NCBI GenBank assembly: GCA_050175155.1
Contig: JBFXJF010000003.1
Location: 62,001-126,000 of the forward strand
DNA from: JBFXJF01 sp050175155
Lineage (GTDB): Bacteria > Bacillota > Bacilli > Tepidibacillales > Tepidibacillaceae
Direction of reading: 5' to 3'
DNA: 64,000 bases
Shown: in pieces, positions 18,788-26,929 of the stretch
How the letters are laid out: each line of letters begins with the position of its first letter
Numbering within the stretch: the first letter of the stretch is position 1
Translations under genes and position numbers: made by a program
Notes under the pieces: model-generated
The model's database searches: none
The model's input: only the letters and a program-made list of their open reading frames with translations
What the model was told of the DNA's origin: nothing

Positions 18788-19266
18788 ATATTATTAAAGT
18801 TAATATTGCTGACCTTAACACAGCTATTGCACCTGATAGAATTAAAACGGTTGGGCTTGGTTCTTGCATAGGGATTATAATATTCGATCAAAAAAATTTA
18901 GTTGCTGGTTTAGCACATATAATGCTTCCTACTGCTGATATATCAAAAGAAATTACAAATAAGGCTAAATATGCAAATACAGCAGTACCATTGCTATTAG
19001 AAGAAATGAGCAAACTTGGCGCTCTTAAACAAAATATGTTTGCTAAAATCGCAGGCGGTGCACAGATGTTTAAATATACAGCATCTAATGATATACTTAA
19101 TATAGGTCCAAGAAATATTGAAGCTACTAAAAAAATTTTATTAGAATATAAAATACCAGTAATAGCTGAAGATGTGGGTGGGACTATCGGAAGAACAATT
19201 GAGTTTGATTTAGAAACGGGATTACTACATATTAGAACTGCTAATCAGGGTGATAAGAAAATATGA
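18784..19266 (+). CDS. cheD: Chemoreceptor glutamine deamidase CheD
   Basis: Deamidates receptor glutamines and forms a complex with CheC. The 160-residue protein has the catalytic Cys C28 in GLGSCIGI and His H45 in AGLAHIMLP, plus GGAQMF and NIGPRN. The ATG overlaps the cheC stop, and its own stop overlaps the next start (ATGA). Confidence 0.95.
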   Translation: MNIIKVNIADLNTAIAPDRIKTVGLGSCIGIIIFDQKNLVAGLAHIMLPTADISKEITNKAKYANTAVPLLLEEMSKLGALKQNMFAKIAGGAQMFKYTASNDILNIGPRNIEATKKILLEYKIPVIAEDVGGTIGRTIEFDLETGLLHIRTANQGDKKI

Positions 19267-19583
19267 TAGCAATAAAATGGAAAAAAATCGCGTTAATTCT
19301 TGGTGGAATAGCATTTATATTAGTTGTCTTATTTAATCTTAGGGTTAATTTATTTCTTACTGCAGTGTATAGGGGATTTATTGCTTTTGGTATCTTCTTT
19401 TTATTAGGAGTAGTAATATCTATATTATTCCATTTAAGTATAGACAAGAACACAAAAAAAGGAATTAATATTGATTTAAAAACTACTAATGAAAATAATA
19501 TAAATTATGATGAAATATATAACTTATCAAAAGATAATAATTTTGAACCACTAAAATTAAATAAAATAAATTCATCCGAATAG
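19263..19583 (+). CDS. Small membrane protein of unknown function between cheD and sigD
   Basis: A 106-residue protein I do not recognise. Two predicted membrane segments (about 8-26 and 34-57) are followed by a charged, Asn/Lys-rich tail of about 45 residues, probably cytosolic. The start overlaps the cheD stop by four bases, so it is translated with the chemotaxis genes. Position alone suggests a link with motility; no catalytic motif is seen. Confidence 0.7.
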   Translation: MIAIKWKKIALILGGIAFILVVLFNLRVNLFLTAVYRGFIAFGIFFLLGVVISILFHLSIDKNTKKGINIDLKTTNENNINYDEIYNLSKDNNFEPLKLNKINSSE

Positions 19584-19639
19584 ATTAAATAATTAATTTT
19601 AGACACTTTCAGAGACGAATAAAGGGTAGGTGTCATCAT

Positions 19640-20410
19640 ATGGGAGCCAAACAAAAACTTGATATAAACGAGTTGTGGCGTACTTGGAACGAAGAAAATT
19701 CCGAGAATTCTTATCAACAATTAGTAGATAGATACATAGGACTTGTTGATCAAGTTGTAAAAAGAATGCTACAAGGCATGTCCAATCAAGTTACTTATGA
19801 TGAATTAAAGAGTAGTGGAATGATAGGATTTATAGACGCACTTAATAAGTTTGACTATAAAAGAGGTTTACAGTTTGAGACATATGCTACCTTGAGAATT
19901 AGAGGTTCAATCCTTGATGGTTTAAGAGAAAATGATTGGATACCACGTTCAATAAGAGATAAGTCGAAAAAATTTGAGAAAGCATATCACTATTTAGAAC
20001 AATTACATTTAAGATCTGTAACTGATTGTGAAGTAATGAATTATTTAGAAATGGATGAGAAGGAGTTTTATCAAAGTTTGCAAGAAACTTCATTTATGAA
20101 TTACTTATCACTGGATGAATCAATAGATGACGAACAAGAGATAACACGTACATCCTTCTTAGCTGATAATAGGAATGCTATAGACGATATAATAAATCGT
20201 GATCATGATAGGGAAATTTTAGCAAATGCTATTAATCGATTACCCATAAAAGAGAAAAACGTTGTTGCTTTATATTATTATGAAGAACTTAATTTAACTG
20301 AAATATCTGAAATCATGGGCTTATCCACTTCAAGAATTTCGCAGCTACATACTAAAGCAATTTATCGACTTAGAGGTTCATTAGGTCGTCAAAAGAAAAA
20401 TTTCTTGTAG
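19640..20410 (+). CDS. sigD: RNA polymerase sigma factor SigD/FliA
   Basis: Sigma factor for late flagellar, chemotaxis and autolysin genes. The 256-residue protein shows region 2 (LVDQVVKRMLQG, YDELKSSGMIGFIDALNKFD, FETYATLRIRGSILDGLREN), the FliA/WhiG family mark DWIPRSIRDKSK, and region 4 (LPIKEKNVVALYYYEELN, IMGLSTSRISQLHTKAI). The ATG follows gggtaggtg. It would be held by FlgM, which is not in this window. Confidence 0.96.
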   Translation: MGAKQKLDINELWRTWNEENSENSYQQLVDRYIGLVDQVVKRMLQGMSNQVTYDELKSSGMIGFIDALNKFDYKRGLQFETYATLRIRGSILDGLRENDWIPRSIRDKSKKFEKAYHYLEQLHLRSVTDCEVMNYLEMDEKEFYQSLQETSFMNYLSLDESIDDEQEITRTSFLADNRNAIDDIINRDHDREILANAINRLPIKEKNVVALYYYEELNLTEISEIMGLSTSRISQLHTKAIYRLRGSLGRQKKNFL

Positions 20411-20428
20411 AAAGGGAGGCAGAATGAC

Positions 20429-21829
20429 ATGGAAGAATTGAATTTATCCGATTTAATTAAAATCTCTATATTAGATTCAGGACTTAGTGCAATGATAACT
20501 ATTGAATCAGATAAAGAATTGAATGGTCCCTTACCCTATGATAAAGTGCTTGATTTATTAAGAGAGAAAAATATTACATATGGGATAAATTATGATTTGC
20601 TTAAGAATATCTGTGAAAAACCAAATCAGTGGATAGGGTCTGAATTAGAGATTGCAAGAGGATATTTGCCGATTAATGGAGAAAACGGCTCGATAGAATG
20701 GAAGGTTAAATTAAAATCAAGATCCCAACCTGCGATATTAGAACATGGTAATGTTGATTTTTATAATTTAGATAAGATAATAAATCTAAGAAAAGGTGAC
20801 CTAATTGCGGTAAGAACACCTGCAGGTGAAGGAATCGCTGGGAAAAATATTAATGATAAAGAAATACCAGCAAAGAAAGGAAAGGATGTTCAATTTAAAA
20901 CAGGTAAAAACGTTATATTAAATCCTTGTAAAGATAAATTATATGCTGGCATAGACGGACATTTTGTAATTACAGATAATGAAAAAGTAAATATTTTTCC
21001 AATCTATGAAGTTGTTGGTGACGTAGATTTTGGTATTGGTAACATTGATTTTGTTGGTACGGTAATAGTTAAAGGAAATGTTCCGGATGGTTTTAAGATT
21101 AGGGCAGGTGGCGAGATTAAGATATATGGTAATGTTGAAAGTTCCGAGTTATATGCTGGGGAAGATATTTTCATTCAGCAGGGGATAATTGGACATAACA
21201 AATCATATATAGAAACTGAAAAAAGTATAACTGCTTCATTTATTCTCGATGCAAATGTTAAAGCTAAGGAAGATATTACAGTATTGAAAAGTATAATGCA
21301 CAGTAATATATCTGCTGGTAGAAAAGTGACTTGCCAGAGTGATAAAGGAATTATCGTGGGTGGCGAAATTCATGCAGGAAACTCAGTTATAGCTAGTACT
21401 TTAGGTAATGAACATACAACATTGACGGTTATTGAGGTTGGAATTAGTCCAGAATTAAAAGAGGAGATACGCTCGATTCATAAAGAGAAACTAGAACTAG
21501 ATATTTTATTTGATAAAATTGAAAAAGGATTAACATTGTTTGAAAAGATGGAAGAAAACAATCAAGTATTACCTCCTGAAAGACAGAAAATGAAAACTGA
21601 ATTTCTAAATCAAAGATTAGTTATTAATAATAGACTGGAAGAAATTAAGGCTAGGGAACTTGACCTTGAGGAAATTATCAATCAGGTTAATAATGCTTGT
21701 ATTGAAGTAAAAAAAGTTGTTTTTCCTGGAGTGAAGATTGTTATTGGTAAAACTGTGAAGTTTATCAAAGAGGAAATTAAATATGCTAGATTTGTTTTGG
21801 AAGATGGAGAAATAAAGACGAAAAAATAA
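20429..21829 (+). CDS. FapA/DUF342 family protein
   Basis: A 466-residue DUF342 (FapA-like) protein: an N-terminal alpha/beta part, then a right-handed beta-helix region with repeated short strands (VVGDVDFGIGNIDFVGTVIV, GGEIKIYGNVESSELYAGED) and a C-terminal coiled coil (about 350-415). DUF342 proteins are often found in fla operons next to sigD; their role is not firmly known, though polymer-binding or polarity functions have been proposed. A strong site aaagggaggc precedes the ATG. Confidence 0.85.
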   Translation: MEELNLSDLIKISILDSGLSAMITIESDKELNGPLPYDKVLDLLREKNITYGINYDLLKNICEKPNQWIGSELEIARGYLPINGENGSIEWKVKLKSRSQPAILEHGNVDFYNLDKIINLRKGDLIAVRTPAGEGIAGKNINDKEIPAKKGKDVQFKTGKNVILNPCKDKLYAGIDGHFVITDNEKVNIFPIYEVVGDVDFGIGNIDFVGTVIVKGNVPDGFKIRAGGEIKIYGNVESSELYAGEDIFIQQGIIGHNKSYIETEKSITASFILDANVKAKEDITVLKSIMHSNISAGRKVTCQSDKGIIVGGEIHAGNSVIASTLGNEHTTLTVIEVGISPELKEEIRSIHKEKLELDILFDKIEKGLTLFEKMEENNQVLPPERQKMKTEFLNQRLVINNRLEEIKARELDLEEIINQVNNACIEVKKVVFPGVKIVIGKTVKFIKEEIKYARFVLEDGEIKTKK

Positions 21830-21850
21830 GTGTTAGAGGAGATTTTTAAA

Positions 21851-22105
21851 ATGAGTTTAAAATCAATTGAATTACAACTTTCAATGCCTAAGACTCAGGA
21901 AATCGGAAAACTTCAAGAACACATACATCAAAGGACAAATATTGAGCAGAGTTTAATTACTAGTCAATTAAAAATAACCGAAATTGAGAAAAGAAAAAAA
22001 ACGCAAAAAACTGACAAAGCAAAACTACAAGAAGACAATACCTTAAAGAGGCCAAAAACATTAGATAATCAATACAAGGGTAATTTCATAGATATTGAAA
22101 TATAA
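21851..22105 (+). CDS. Small conserved-looking protein of the sigD-rpsB interval
   Basis: An 84-residue, highly charged protein beginning MSLKSIELQLSMPKTQEIGK, followed by Gln/Lys/Glu-rich helices. I do not know its function. I recall similar small proteins, with a start like IELQ..IPRTQEIGK, next to DUF342 genes in other Bacillota fla operons, but this is from memory and unchecked. The ATG at 21851 is chosen because agaggaga (21835-21842) fits it; the frame is open back to a GTG at 21830. Confidence 0.65.
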   Translation: MSLKSIELQLSMPKTQEIGKLQEHIHQRTNIEQSLITSQLKITEIEKRKKTQKTDKAKLQEDNTLKRPKTLDNQYKGNFIDIEI

Positions 22106-22132
22106 AATAATAATAAATATGGAGAACTTAGA

Positions 22133-22585
22133 ATGATACAAATAGATAATAACATAATCCAAATAATTTTTATTAGTATTGGTGTTATTTTTATAATAAT
22201 AGCATTATTTAGACCTAAGAATAATTCTGATTTAGAAGCAATGATTGAAAAAATGTTTGAGGATTTTATAATGCAAATTGATATAGAAAATGAAGATATG
22301 GTAAATAGAATAAAACAAACGCAAACACAATTACCACAAGAAATTTTAGCAAAACTAAATTTTTTAGAACAAAAAATAAAAGAACTCGAACAAGAAGCTA
22401 AGAACGAAGAAGATTCTATAAGTGATGCCAAGGAAAAAAACTCTGCTAATCAGAAATATATAGATGTGTTAAAACTTCATGATAGTGGTTGCAGTATTGA
22501 AGAAATAGTAGAAAAAACATATGTAAGTCATGCTGAAGTAAAACTTATACTAGAACTAAAAAAGAAGGATTACAAATATGTTTAA
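22133..22585 (+). CDS. SwrB/YlxL-like protein (DUF6115-type)
   Basis: A 150-residue protein with one N-terminal membrane segment (about 7-24), a coiled-coil central part (EKIKELEQEAKNEED region) and a C-terminal helix-turn-helix-like motif (LHDSGCSIEEIVEKTYVSHA). This layout and its place between sigD and rpsB match SwrB/YlxL, which in B. subtilis promotes hook-basal body completion through the export switch. Sequence similarity to SwrB itself is weak by eye, so function is inferred from architecture and position. It overlaps the next gene by 8 bases. Confidence 0.65.
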   Translation: MIQIDNNIIQIIFISIGVIFIIIALFRPKNNSDLEAMIEKMFEDFIMQIDIENEDMVNRIKQTQTQLPQEILAKLNFLEQKIKELEQEAKNEEDSISDAKEKNSANQKYIDVLKLHDSGCSIEEIVEKTYVSHAEVKLILELKKKDYKYV

Positions 22586-23036
22586 AAACAGATATTTTTT
22601 AATTGGTTTGGGGTTTGGTTTTATCTTATGTGGTATTATACTAATTATTTTTAATAGTGATTATGTTTCATTTAAGGAAAATAAAGTTGATTATACGAAT
22701 GATGAATTAAAAGAAATGGCTTTGGAGAGAAATCTTTTTCTCTATACTGAAGAGGAAATAAATGAAATTATAACTAAATCTAATATAATTGAAAATATTA
22801 TTCCAGAGGATAACAATGAAAATAAAACTATATTTACAATTTCATATGGTTTGGATTCATTTGAAGTTGCGGAATATTTATATAATATAGGTGTTTTGGA
22901 AGATAAACAAATGTTTCAACAAATTCTCACAGATAATAATTTAACAAAAAAAATTATAGCTGGTCAATACGAAATTGGTGATTTAACCATAACAGAGTTA
23001 ATAGAATTAATCACTAATGTTGAAGTGGAAAGTTAA
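22578..23036 (+). CDS. Membrane-anchored protein with an MltG/YceG N-terminal-like domain
   Basis: A 152-residue protein with one membrane segment (about 7-25) and an extracellular part whose C-terminal half (FEVAEYLYNIGVLEDKQMFQ, then KIIAGQYEIGDLTITELIEL) resembles the LysM-like N-terminal domain of endolytic transglycosylase MltG. The catalytic MltG domain is absent, so it is not expected to be an enzyme. It ends the fla-linked group; the rpsB promoter follows. Confidence 0.65.
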   Translation: MFKNRYFLIGLGFGFILCGIILIIFNSDYVSFKENKVDYTNDELKEMALERNLFLYTEEEINEIITKSNIIENIIPEDNNENKTIFTISYGLDSFEVAEYLYNIGVLEDKQMFQQILTDNNLTKKIIAGQYEIGDLTITELIELITNVEVES

Positions 23037-23064
23037 TTAAAAATGTTATATGTTTTATTTCATC

Positions 23065-23093
23065 TTGCAAAATATAGGAAATCATGATATATT
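23065..23093 (+). promoter_or_regulatory. Sigma-A promoter for rpsB-tsf
   Basis: TTGCAA (23065-23070), a 17-base spacer and TATATT (23088-23093), with TG one base before the -10 (extended -10). It lies in the 161-base gap before rpsB, where a strong promoter is expected. Confidence 0.75.
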
Positions 23094-23122
23094 ATTTTGG
23101 TGAAAAAACACACGTTTAATGA

Positions 23123-23155
23123 TTTAATTATGGTTCTGGAAACAGTGTAATTAAA
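23123..23155 (+). promoter_or_regulatory. Hairpin in the rpsB leader
   Basis: tttaatta (23123-23130) pairs perfectly with taattaaa (23148-23155); inside, ctg-gaaa-cag forms a GNRA-capped tip with an asymmetric internal loop. In addition tttggt (23096-23101) can pair with accaaa (23179-23184) next to the ribosome binding site. Many rpsB genes are autoregulated by S2 through the leader; that role here is inference. Confidence 0.45.
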
Positions 23156-23197
23156 GATGACTTAAGCGGAGGATAAAAACCAAAGGAGGTGTAAGAT

Positions 23198-23902
23198 ATG
23201 GCTGTAATTTCCATGAAACAACTATTAGAAGCAGGTGTACATTTTGGACATCAAACACGTCGATGGAATCCAAAGATGGATCGCTATATCTTTACAGAAA
23301 GAAACGGGATTTATATTATTGATTTACAAAAAACAGTTAAAAAGGTTGATGAGGCTTACTATTTCCTTAAGGGGGTTGCGGCTTCAGGTAAAACAGTTTT
23401 ATTTGTAGGAACAAAGAAACAAGCACAAGATTCTGTTCGTGATGAAGCTATACGATCTGATAGTTATTACATTAATCAACGTTGGCTGGGTGGTACTTTA
23501 ACTAATTTTTCGACTATTCAAAAACGAATTAACCGTTTAAAAGAATTAGAGAAAATGGAAGAGGATGGAACTTTTGAAGTTTTACCAAAAAAAGAAGTCA
23601 TAATTCTTAACAAGGAAAAATCACGCTTAGAAAAATTCTTGGGCGGCATAAAAGGTATGAAAAAAATACCTGGGGCAATATTCATTGTAGATCCTAGAAA
23701 AGAACGTATTGCTGTTGCAGAAGCTCGTAAATTAGGTATTCCTATTGTAGGAATAGTTGATACTAACTGTGATCCAGATGAAATTGATTATGTTATTCCA
23801 GGTAATGATGATGCTATCCGAGCTGTAAAACTTTTAACAGAGAAGATGGCTGAAGCTATAATTGAAGGAAGACAAAGTGAACAAACTAATGAAGTGATAT
23901 AA
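23198..23902 (+). CDS. rpsB: 30S ribosomal protein S2
   Basis: Small-subunit ribosomal protein, 234 residues, with the S2 signatures LLEAGVHFGHQTRRWNPKM and the C-terminal PGNDDAIRAVKLLTEKMAEA. The ATG follows a very strong aaaggaggtg site. It is followed by a GC-rich hairpin that separates it from tsf. Confidence 0.98.
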   Translation: MAVISMKQLLEAGVHFGHQTRRWNPKMDRYIFTERNGIYIIDLQKTVKKVDEAYYFLKGVAASGKTVLFVGTKKQAQDSVRDEAIRSDSYYINQRWLGGTLTNFSTIQKRINRLKELEKMEEDGTFEVLPKKEVIILNKEKSRLEKFLGGIKGMKKIPGAIFIVDPRKERIAVAEARKLGIPIVGIVDTNCDPDEIDYVIPGNDDAIRAVKLLTEKMAEAIIEGRQSEQTNEVI

Positions 23903-23905
23903 TAT

Positions 23906-23941
23906 GGTGGCGTGTGGGTTTACAACCCCACCACCTTTTTT
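23906..23941 (+). terminator. Terminator/attenuator between rpsB and tsf
   Basis: ggtgg..gtggg pairs with cccac..ccacc (23906-23935) and is followed by seven T. It would lower tsf transcript relative to rpsB. No strong separate tsf promoter was found, so read-through probably feeds tsf. Confidence 0.75.
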
Positions 23942-24005
23942 GCTACCATAACATACAATAGATAAGTAATACTATCATATAGATACATATTAGGAGGTTA
24001 TTTAT

Positions 24006-24656
24006 ATGCAAGTCTCTGCATCAATGGTTAAAGAACTTCGAGAAAAAACAGGTGCTGGAATGATGGATTGTAAAAAAGCACTAAGTGATACAAACGGTGA
24101 TATGGCAAAAGCAGTTGATTTACTTAGAGAAAGAGGTATTGCATCAGCTGAGAAGAAAGCTGGGCGTATTGCTGCTGAAGGAATTGTTGAAGCGTATATT
24201 CATGGCGGTGGACGTATAGGCGTTCTTGTAGAAGTGAATTGCGAAACAGATTTTGTAGCAAAAAATGAAGATTTTAAAAATTTTGTAAAAGATATTGCAA
24301 TGCATATTGTAGCATCTAATCCAAAATATAGAACTAAAGAAGAAGTACCAGAAGAAGAAATAGAAAAAGAACGTGATATATTAAAACAACAAGCTTTAAA
24401 TGAGGGTAAACCTGAAAAAGTTATTGAAAAGATGGTAGAAGGTCGTATTGAAAAATTTTATAAAGAAATTTGTTTATTAGAACAACCATTTATAAAAGAT
24501 CCTAGTCTTTCAGTAAATCAATTATTAAAAGAGCAGATTGTAAGAATAGGTGAAAATATAAATATTAGACGTTTTGAAAGATTCGAGTTAGGTGAAGGAA
24601 TAGTAAAGAAGGAATGTAATTTTGTTGAAGAGGTTATGTCTCAAGTAAAACTATAA
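24006..24656 (+). CDS. tsf: Elongation factor Ts
   Basis: Nucleotide exchange factor for EF-Tu, 216 residues. It has the N-terminal UBA-like segment VKELREKTGAGMMDCKKAL and the core signature VEVNCETDFVAKNEDF. The length is that of the short EF-Ts form common in some Bacillota and cyanobacteria (E. coli has 283). Preceded by taggagg; followed by a terminator. Confidence 0.97.
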   Translation: MQVSASMVKELREKTGAGMMDCKKALSDTNGDMAKAVDLLRERGIASAEKKAGRIAAEGIVEAYIHGGGRIGVLVEVNCETDFVAKNEDFKNFVKDIAMHIVASNPKYRTKEEVPEEEIEKERDILKQQALNEGKPEKVIEKMVEGRIEKFYKEICLLEQPFIKDPSLSVNQLLKEQIVRIGENINIRRFERFELGEGIVKKECNFVEEVMSQVKL

Positions 24657-24688
24657 GATTTATTCTAACATTATGGATGATATATAAA

Positions 24689-24716
24689 GGGAACACCTTA
24701 GTGTTCCTCTTTTTTA
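24689..24716 (+). terminator. Rho-independent terminator after tsf
   Basis: ggaacac pairs with gtgttcc around a ctta loop (24690-24707), followed by ctctttttt. Confidence 0.85.
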
Positions 24717-24774
24717 AATTAGCAGGGATAGATATAATAATTGTAGAATATAATATTCGGAGGTTTTAAAATTT

Positions 24775-25521
24775 ATGAATCTTCCAAGATACAAAAGAAT
24801 CGTTCTAAAACTAAGTGGTGAGGCTCTAGCAGGTGACAAGGGTTATGGTATTGATCCTAATGTAATAACATCGATTGCAAATCAAATTAAAGAGATTATA
24901 GAAATCAAAGTACAGGTAGCTGTTGTTGTTGGTGGGGGAAACATTTGGCGTGGTATTGCTGGAAGTTCAAAAGGAATGGATAGAGCTACAGCAGATTATA
25001 TGGGTATGTTAGCTACTGTTATGAATTCTTTAGCTTTACAAGATTCTCTTGAGCATCTTAATGTACCAACAAGAATGCAGACATCAATAGAAATGAGGCA
25101 AGTAGCTGAACCGTATATTCGTAGAAGAGCTATAAGACATTTAGAGAAAAACAGAGTCGTAATTTTTGCGGGCGGAACAGGTAATCCTTTTTTTTCAACA
25201 GACACAACTGCTGCTTTGAGAGCGGCAGAAATAGAAGCTGATGTAATTTTAATGGCAAAAAATAATATAGACGGTGTTTATTCTGCTGATCCGTCAAAAA
25301 TCAAAGATGCAGTCATGTATGATTCATTAACTTATTTAGAAGTAATTAAAAGTGGTCTCGAAGTTATGGATTCTACTGCATCAACATTAAGTATGGATAA
25401 TAATATTCCAATGATAGTATTTAATATTTCCAAGGTAGGAAATATAAAAAGAGTTTTAGAAGGGGAAAAAATAGGTACAATAATTGGAGGAGATTGTAAT
25501 GATTCAAGAAATTCAAAATAG
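24775..25521 (+). CDS. pyrH: UMP kinase
   Basis: Phosphorylates UMP to UDP in pyrimidine nucleotide synthesis; an amino acid kinase-fold enzyme. The 248-residue protein has VLKLSGEALAGDKGYGID, VVVGGGNIWRG, FAGGTGNPFFSTDTTAALRA and ADPSKIKDA. It lies in the conserved order tsf-pyrH-frr, overlapping frr by 23 bases. Confidence 0.97.
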   Translation: MNLPRYKRIVLKLSGEALAGDKGYGIDPNVITSIANQIKEIIEIKVQVAVVVGGGNIWRGIAGSSKGMDRATADYMGMLATVMNSLALQDSLEHLNVPTRMQTSIEMRQVAEPYIRRRAIRHLEKNRVVIFAGGTGNPFFSTDTTAALRAAEIEADVILMAKNNIDGVYSADPSKIKDAVMYDSLTYLEVIKSGLEVMDSTASTLSMDNNIPMIVFNISKVGNIKRVLEGEKIGTIIGGDCNDSRNSK

Positions 25522-26056
25522 TTCTGAGGTCAGGATGGAGAAAGCACTTTCTTCTCTTAAAAAGGATTTATCAGTAATAAGAACTGGACGTGCGAACACT
25601 TCATTGTTAGATAAAATCTCTGTTGAGTATTATGGAACTTTAACTCCTTTGAATCAAATGGCTAATATTTCTACACCTGACGCAAGAAGCCTATTAATTC
25701 AGCCATGGGATAAAGGTATAATTAATGAAATAGAAAAGGCAATAATGAAATCCGACTTAGGGTTGTCACCTACTAATGATGGAATCGTAATTAGATTAAA
25801 TCTTCCTATGCTTACTGAAGAAAGAAGAAAAGATTTAACAAAAGTTGTTAAAAAGATTGGCGAGGAAAGTAAAGTTGCTATTAGAAATATCCGTCGTGAC
25901 ATTAATGACGAGCTAAAAAAAATGGAAAAAGACAAACTAGTTTCGGAAGATGATTCTCATAGAATTCATGATAATATTCAAAAATTGACTGATAAATATG
26001 TTGGAGAAATAGATAGTATAGTAAATACCAAAGAAATTGAAATTATGGAAGTATAG
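25499..26056 (+). CDS. frr: Ribosome recycling factor
   Basis: Splits post-termination ribosomes together with EF-G. From the ATG at 25499 it is 185 residues, the usual length, with LSVIRTGRANTSLLDKI, NISTPDARSLLIQPWDK and EERRKDLTKVVKKIGEESKV. ggagga at 25486-25491 selects this ATG over an in-frame TTG at 25484. Confidence 0.97.
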   Translation: MIQEIQNSSEVRMEKALSSLKKDLSVIRTGRANTSLLDKISVEYYGTLTPLNQMANISTPDARSLLIQPWDKGIINEIEKAIMKSDLGLSPTNDGIVIRLNLPMLTEERRKDLTKVVKKIGEESKVAIRNIRRDINDELKKMEKDKLVSEDDSHRIHDNIQKLTDKYVGEIDSIVNTKEIEIMEV

Positions 26057-26114
26057 ATAAAGCCCACTTATAAGAGAAGGGTTAGTTTTAGTTATCTATA
26101 ATGGAGGCTTTTAC

Positions 26115-26876
26115 ATGCTAAAGGAACTATTTTTTAAGAAAAATAGACAAAAAATTAGTTTCAAAGATATCGATTATAGTAGCGTTCCTAAACATGTTGC
26201 TATTATAATGGACGGGAATGGTAGATGGGCAAAAAGTAAAGGCTTACCACGTATAGCAGGACACAGAGAGGGTATTAGAAGCGTTATTGAAATTGCTCGT
26301 ACTGCTAATAAATTGGGAATTAGTTTTTTAACACTATTCGCTTTCTCGACAGAAAATTGGAAAAGACCAGTTAATGAAATTAATTATCTTATGAAGCTGC
26401 CTAGTGAATTCTTGTTAGATTATATTGAAGAATTAATAGAAAATAATGTACAGATAAGAATAATTGGCTTTGATAACCAGATACCAGATAAAACGTTAGA
26501 AGCACTTAGAGAAGCAGAGGAGAAAACAAAAAATAATACAGGATTAGTCCTTAACTTTGCTTTGAACTATGGAAGTCGTGCTGAAATAATTAATGCTACG
26601 AAACATATTGTACAGGATGTAGTTGCAAATAAAATATCTGAAATTGACATAGATGAGGAATTATTCAATAGTTATCTATTAACAAAAGATTACCCTGAGC
26701 CTGAGTTATTAATAAGAACAAGTGGTGAGTTAAGAATTAGTAATTTTCTACTTTGGCAGTTAGCTTATTCAGAACTATGGTTTACTCCAGTCTATTGGCC
26801 TAATTTTAATGAACAATTTTTTATTGAAGCGATTTATGAATATCAACAGAGAATAAGAAGATTTGGTGGTATTTAA
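26115..26876 (+). CDS. uppS: Undecaprenyl diphosphate synthase
   Basis: Cis-prenyltransferase that makes the C55 carrier lipid for cell wall synthesis from farnesyl-PP and IPP. The 253-residue protein has the active-site block IIMDGNGRWAKSKGLPRIAG, LTLFAFSTENWKRP and RTSGELRISNFLLWQLAYSE. It precedes cdsA as is usual. Confidence 0.97.
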   Translation: MLKELFFKKNRQKISFKDIDYSSVPKHVAIIMDGNGRWAKSKGLPRIAGHREGIRSVIEIARTANKLGISFLTLFAFSTENWKRPVNEINYLMKLPSEFLLDYIEELIENNVQIRIIGFDNQIPDKTLEALREAEEKTKNNTGLVLNFALNYGSRAEIINATKHIVQDVVANKISEIDIDEELFNSYLLTKDYPEPELLIRTSGELRISNFLLWQLAYSELWFTPVYWPNFNEQFFIEAIYEYQQRIRRFGGI

Positions 26877-26929
26877 ACTCTATTAAATTAATTTACATAA
26901 AATATTTATCTTCTATTAAGGAGAATATT

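Noticed and set aside
24733..24754. TATAAT-like boxes before pyrH as a promoter
   Set aside because: Two TATAAT matches exist, but neither has an acceptable -35 at 16-18 bases; a weak promoter cannot be excluded.
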